Shown piece by piece: positions 31,093 to 31,499 of a DNA stretch of 31,499 nt. How positions within the stretch are numbered: the first letter of the stretch is position 1; every line of letters begins with the position of its first letter. The notes beneath the pieces were generated by a model. That model was not told the DNA's origin, searched no databases, and saw only the letters and a list, made by a program, of their open reading frames with translations. The translations under genes were made by a program, and so were the position numbers. Origin of the DNA: Bacillota bacterium (lineage in GTDB: Bacteria; Bacillota; Clostridia; Christensenellales; SZUA-584); NCBI GenBank assembly GCA_023399095.1, contig JAEWQS010000123.1, forward strand, positions 1-31,499. The letters are read 5' to 3'.

Positions 31093-31269
31093 AACAATCC
31101 CCTTTTATGAATTCGTACTCAAGTATACATAAAATTATTTGGTATGAAAAGACCAAAAAGCGCTGTATCATTGAACATAAAGGTAACGCATTTGTCATTG
31201 TCGCTGCGCCTGTTTAAACAATAACGTTGGTGTTATATAAAGAACAGACATTATGCAAGGGTAAAAAAC

Positions 31270-31499
31270 ATGGATATCGCAATAGGCTTCACCATATTTA
31301 CATTAGGCACCATTATCGGCAGCTTTCTTAATGTATGCATATTGAGACTGCCTGCTTCGCGTTCCATCGTGTCGGGCGCATCCGCCTGCCCTTCGTGCGG
31401 CGCACGGCTCACCTCTGTTGATCTTGTCCCCATCGTCAGTTATCTTGCGTTGGGCGGCAAATGCCGCCGCTGCAAGGCGCGTATATCACCCATATACCC
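31270..31499 (+). CDS. Prepilin peptidase (PilD/ComC family), N-terminal part
   Basis: Cut by the right window edge; 76 residues seen. The N-terminal family signature GSFLNVCILRLPASRSIVSG and the zinc-binding cysteine pairs CPSC and CRRC, with DLVPIVSYLALGGKC, match type IV prepilin peptidases. These membrane aspartyl peptidases trim prepilins for type IV pili or competence pseudopili and methylate the new N-terminus. The catalytic Asp residues lie beyond the window. The start is the ATG at 31270 with AAGGG upstream. A pilus or competence locus may follow to the right. Confidence 0.93.
   Translation, partial: MDIAIGFTIFTLGTIIGSFLNVCILRLPASRSIVSGASACPSCGARLTSVDLVPIVSYLALGGKCRRCKARISPIY

Noticed and set aside
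31210..31219. TGTTTAAACA palindrome upstream of the prepilin peptidase gene as an operator
   Set aside because: Short AT-rich palindrome likely by chance; no clear promoter geometry around it.

Overview
The window looks like a chromosomal segment of a spore-forming, probably anaerobic member of the Bacillota, most likely class Clostridia, at roughly 50% GC. This rests on a HrcA/CIRCE-controlled groES-groEL, the ireB-ruvX-DUF1292 trio, an IscR-type iscR-iscS-iscU operon, a CotJC-type spore-coat manganese catalase, an EFR1-type flavodoxin/ferredoxin protein, a DnaJ-DUF5685 pair and strong AGGAGG-type ribosome binding sites. I cannot name a genus. There is no insertion sequence, phage, CRISPR array, rRNA or tRNA that I can see. 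Most genes lie on the minus strand.

Left part (1-8200). A conserved hypothetical gene, then groES-groEL on the minus strand with a perfect CIRCE at the transcription start. On the plus strand follow a dCMP deaminase and a two-gene type II topoisomerase operon (B and A subunits, 8-nt overlap) that ends in a clear terminator.

Middle part (8250-18870), all minus strand. A membrane-anchored D,D-carboxypeptidase; the ireB-ruvX-DUF1292-YhhN operon behind a near-consensus promoter; a 54-residue membrane peptide; iscR-iscS-iscU with a promoter and a candidate IscR operator; then apgM (phosphoglycerate mutase), an iron-ADH family enzyme, a cytoplasmic LysM protein and two multi-pass membrane proteins. 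The apgM-to-membrane-protein run could be one transcript.

Right part (18875-31499). This is the most unusual stretch. An 810-residue protein has an outside trypsin-like protease, a kinase C-lobe remnant inside, and outside tetratricopeptide-like repeats; it is followed 16 nt later by a metallo-beta-lactamase-fold hydrolase. Next to these are a small carboxypeptidase-regulatory-like protein and, divergently, a zinc-ribbon/TM protein. Then come an encapsulin-type ferritin-like protein with a Fur-like box directly at its predicted transcription start, a DUF5685-DnaJ-membrane-protein operon, CotJC, an EFR1 protein overlapping a transglutaminase-like protein with a cysteine-rich tail, a PutP-type sodium symporter, a lipoprotein, and the start of a prepilin peptidase cut by the window edge.

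Themes. Iron and redox handling recurs (IscR/S/U, ferritin-like protein with Fur box, Mn catalase, EFR1 protein with a CRP/FNR-like palindrome). Envelope sensing also recurs (protease-pseudokinase-TPR protein, zinc-ribbon/TM protein, IreB, DD-carboxypeptidase). All promoter and operator calls come from reading sequence by eye and are predictions.
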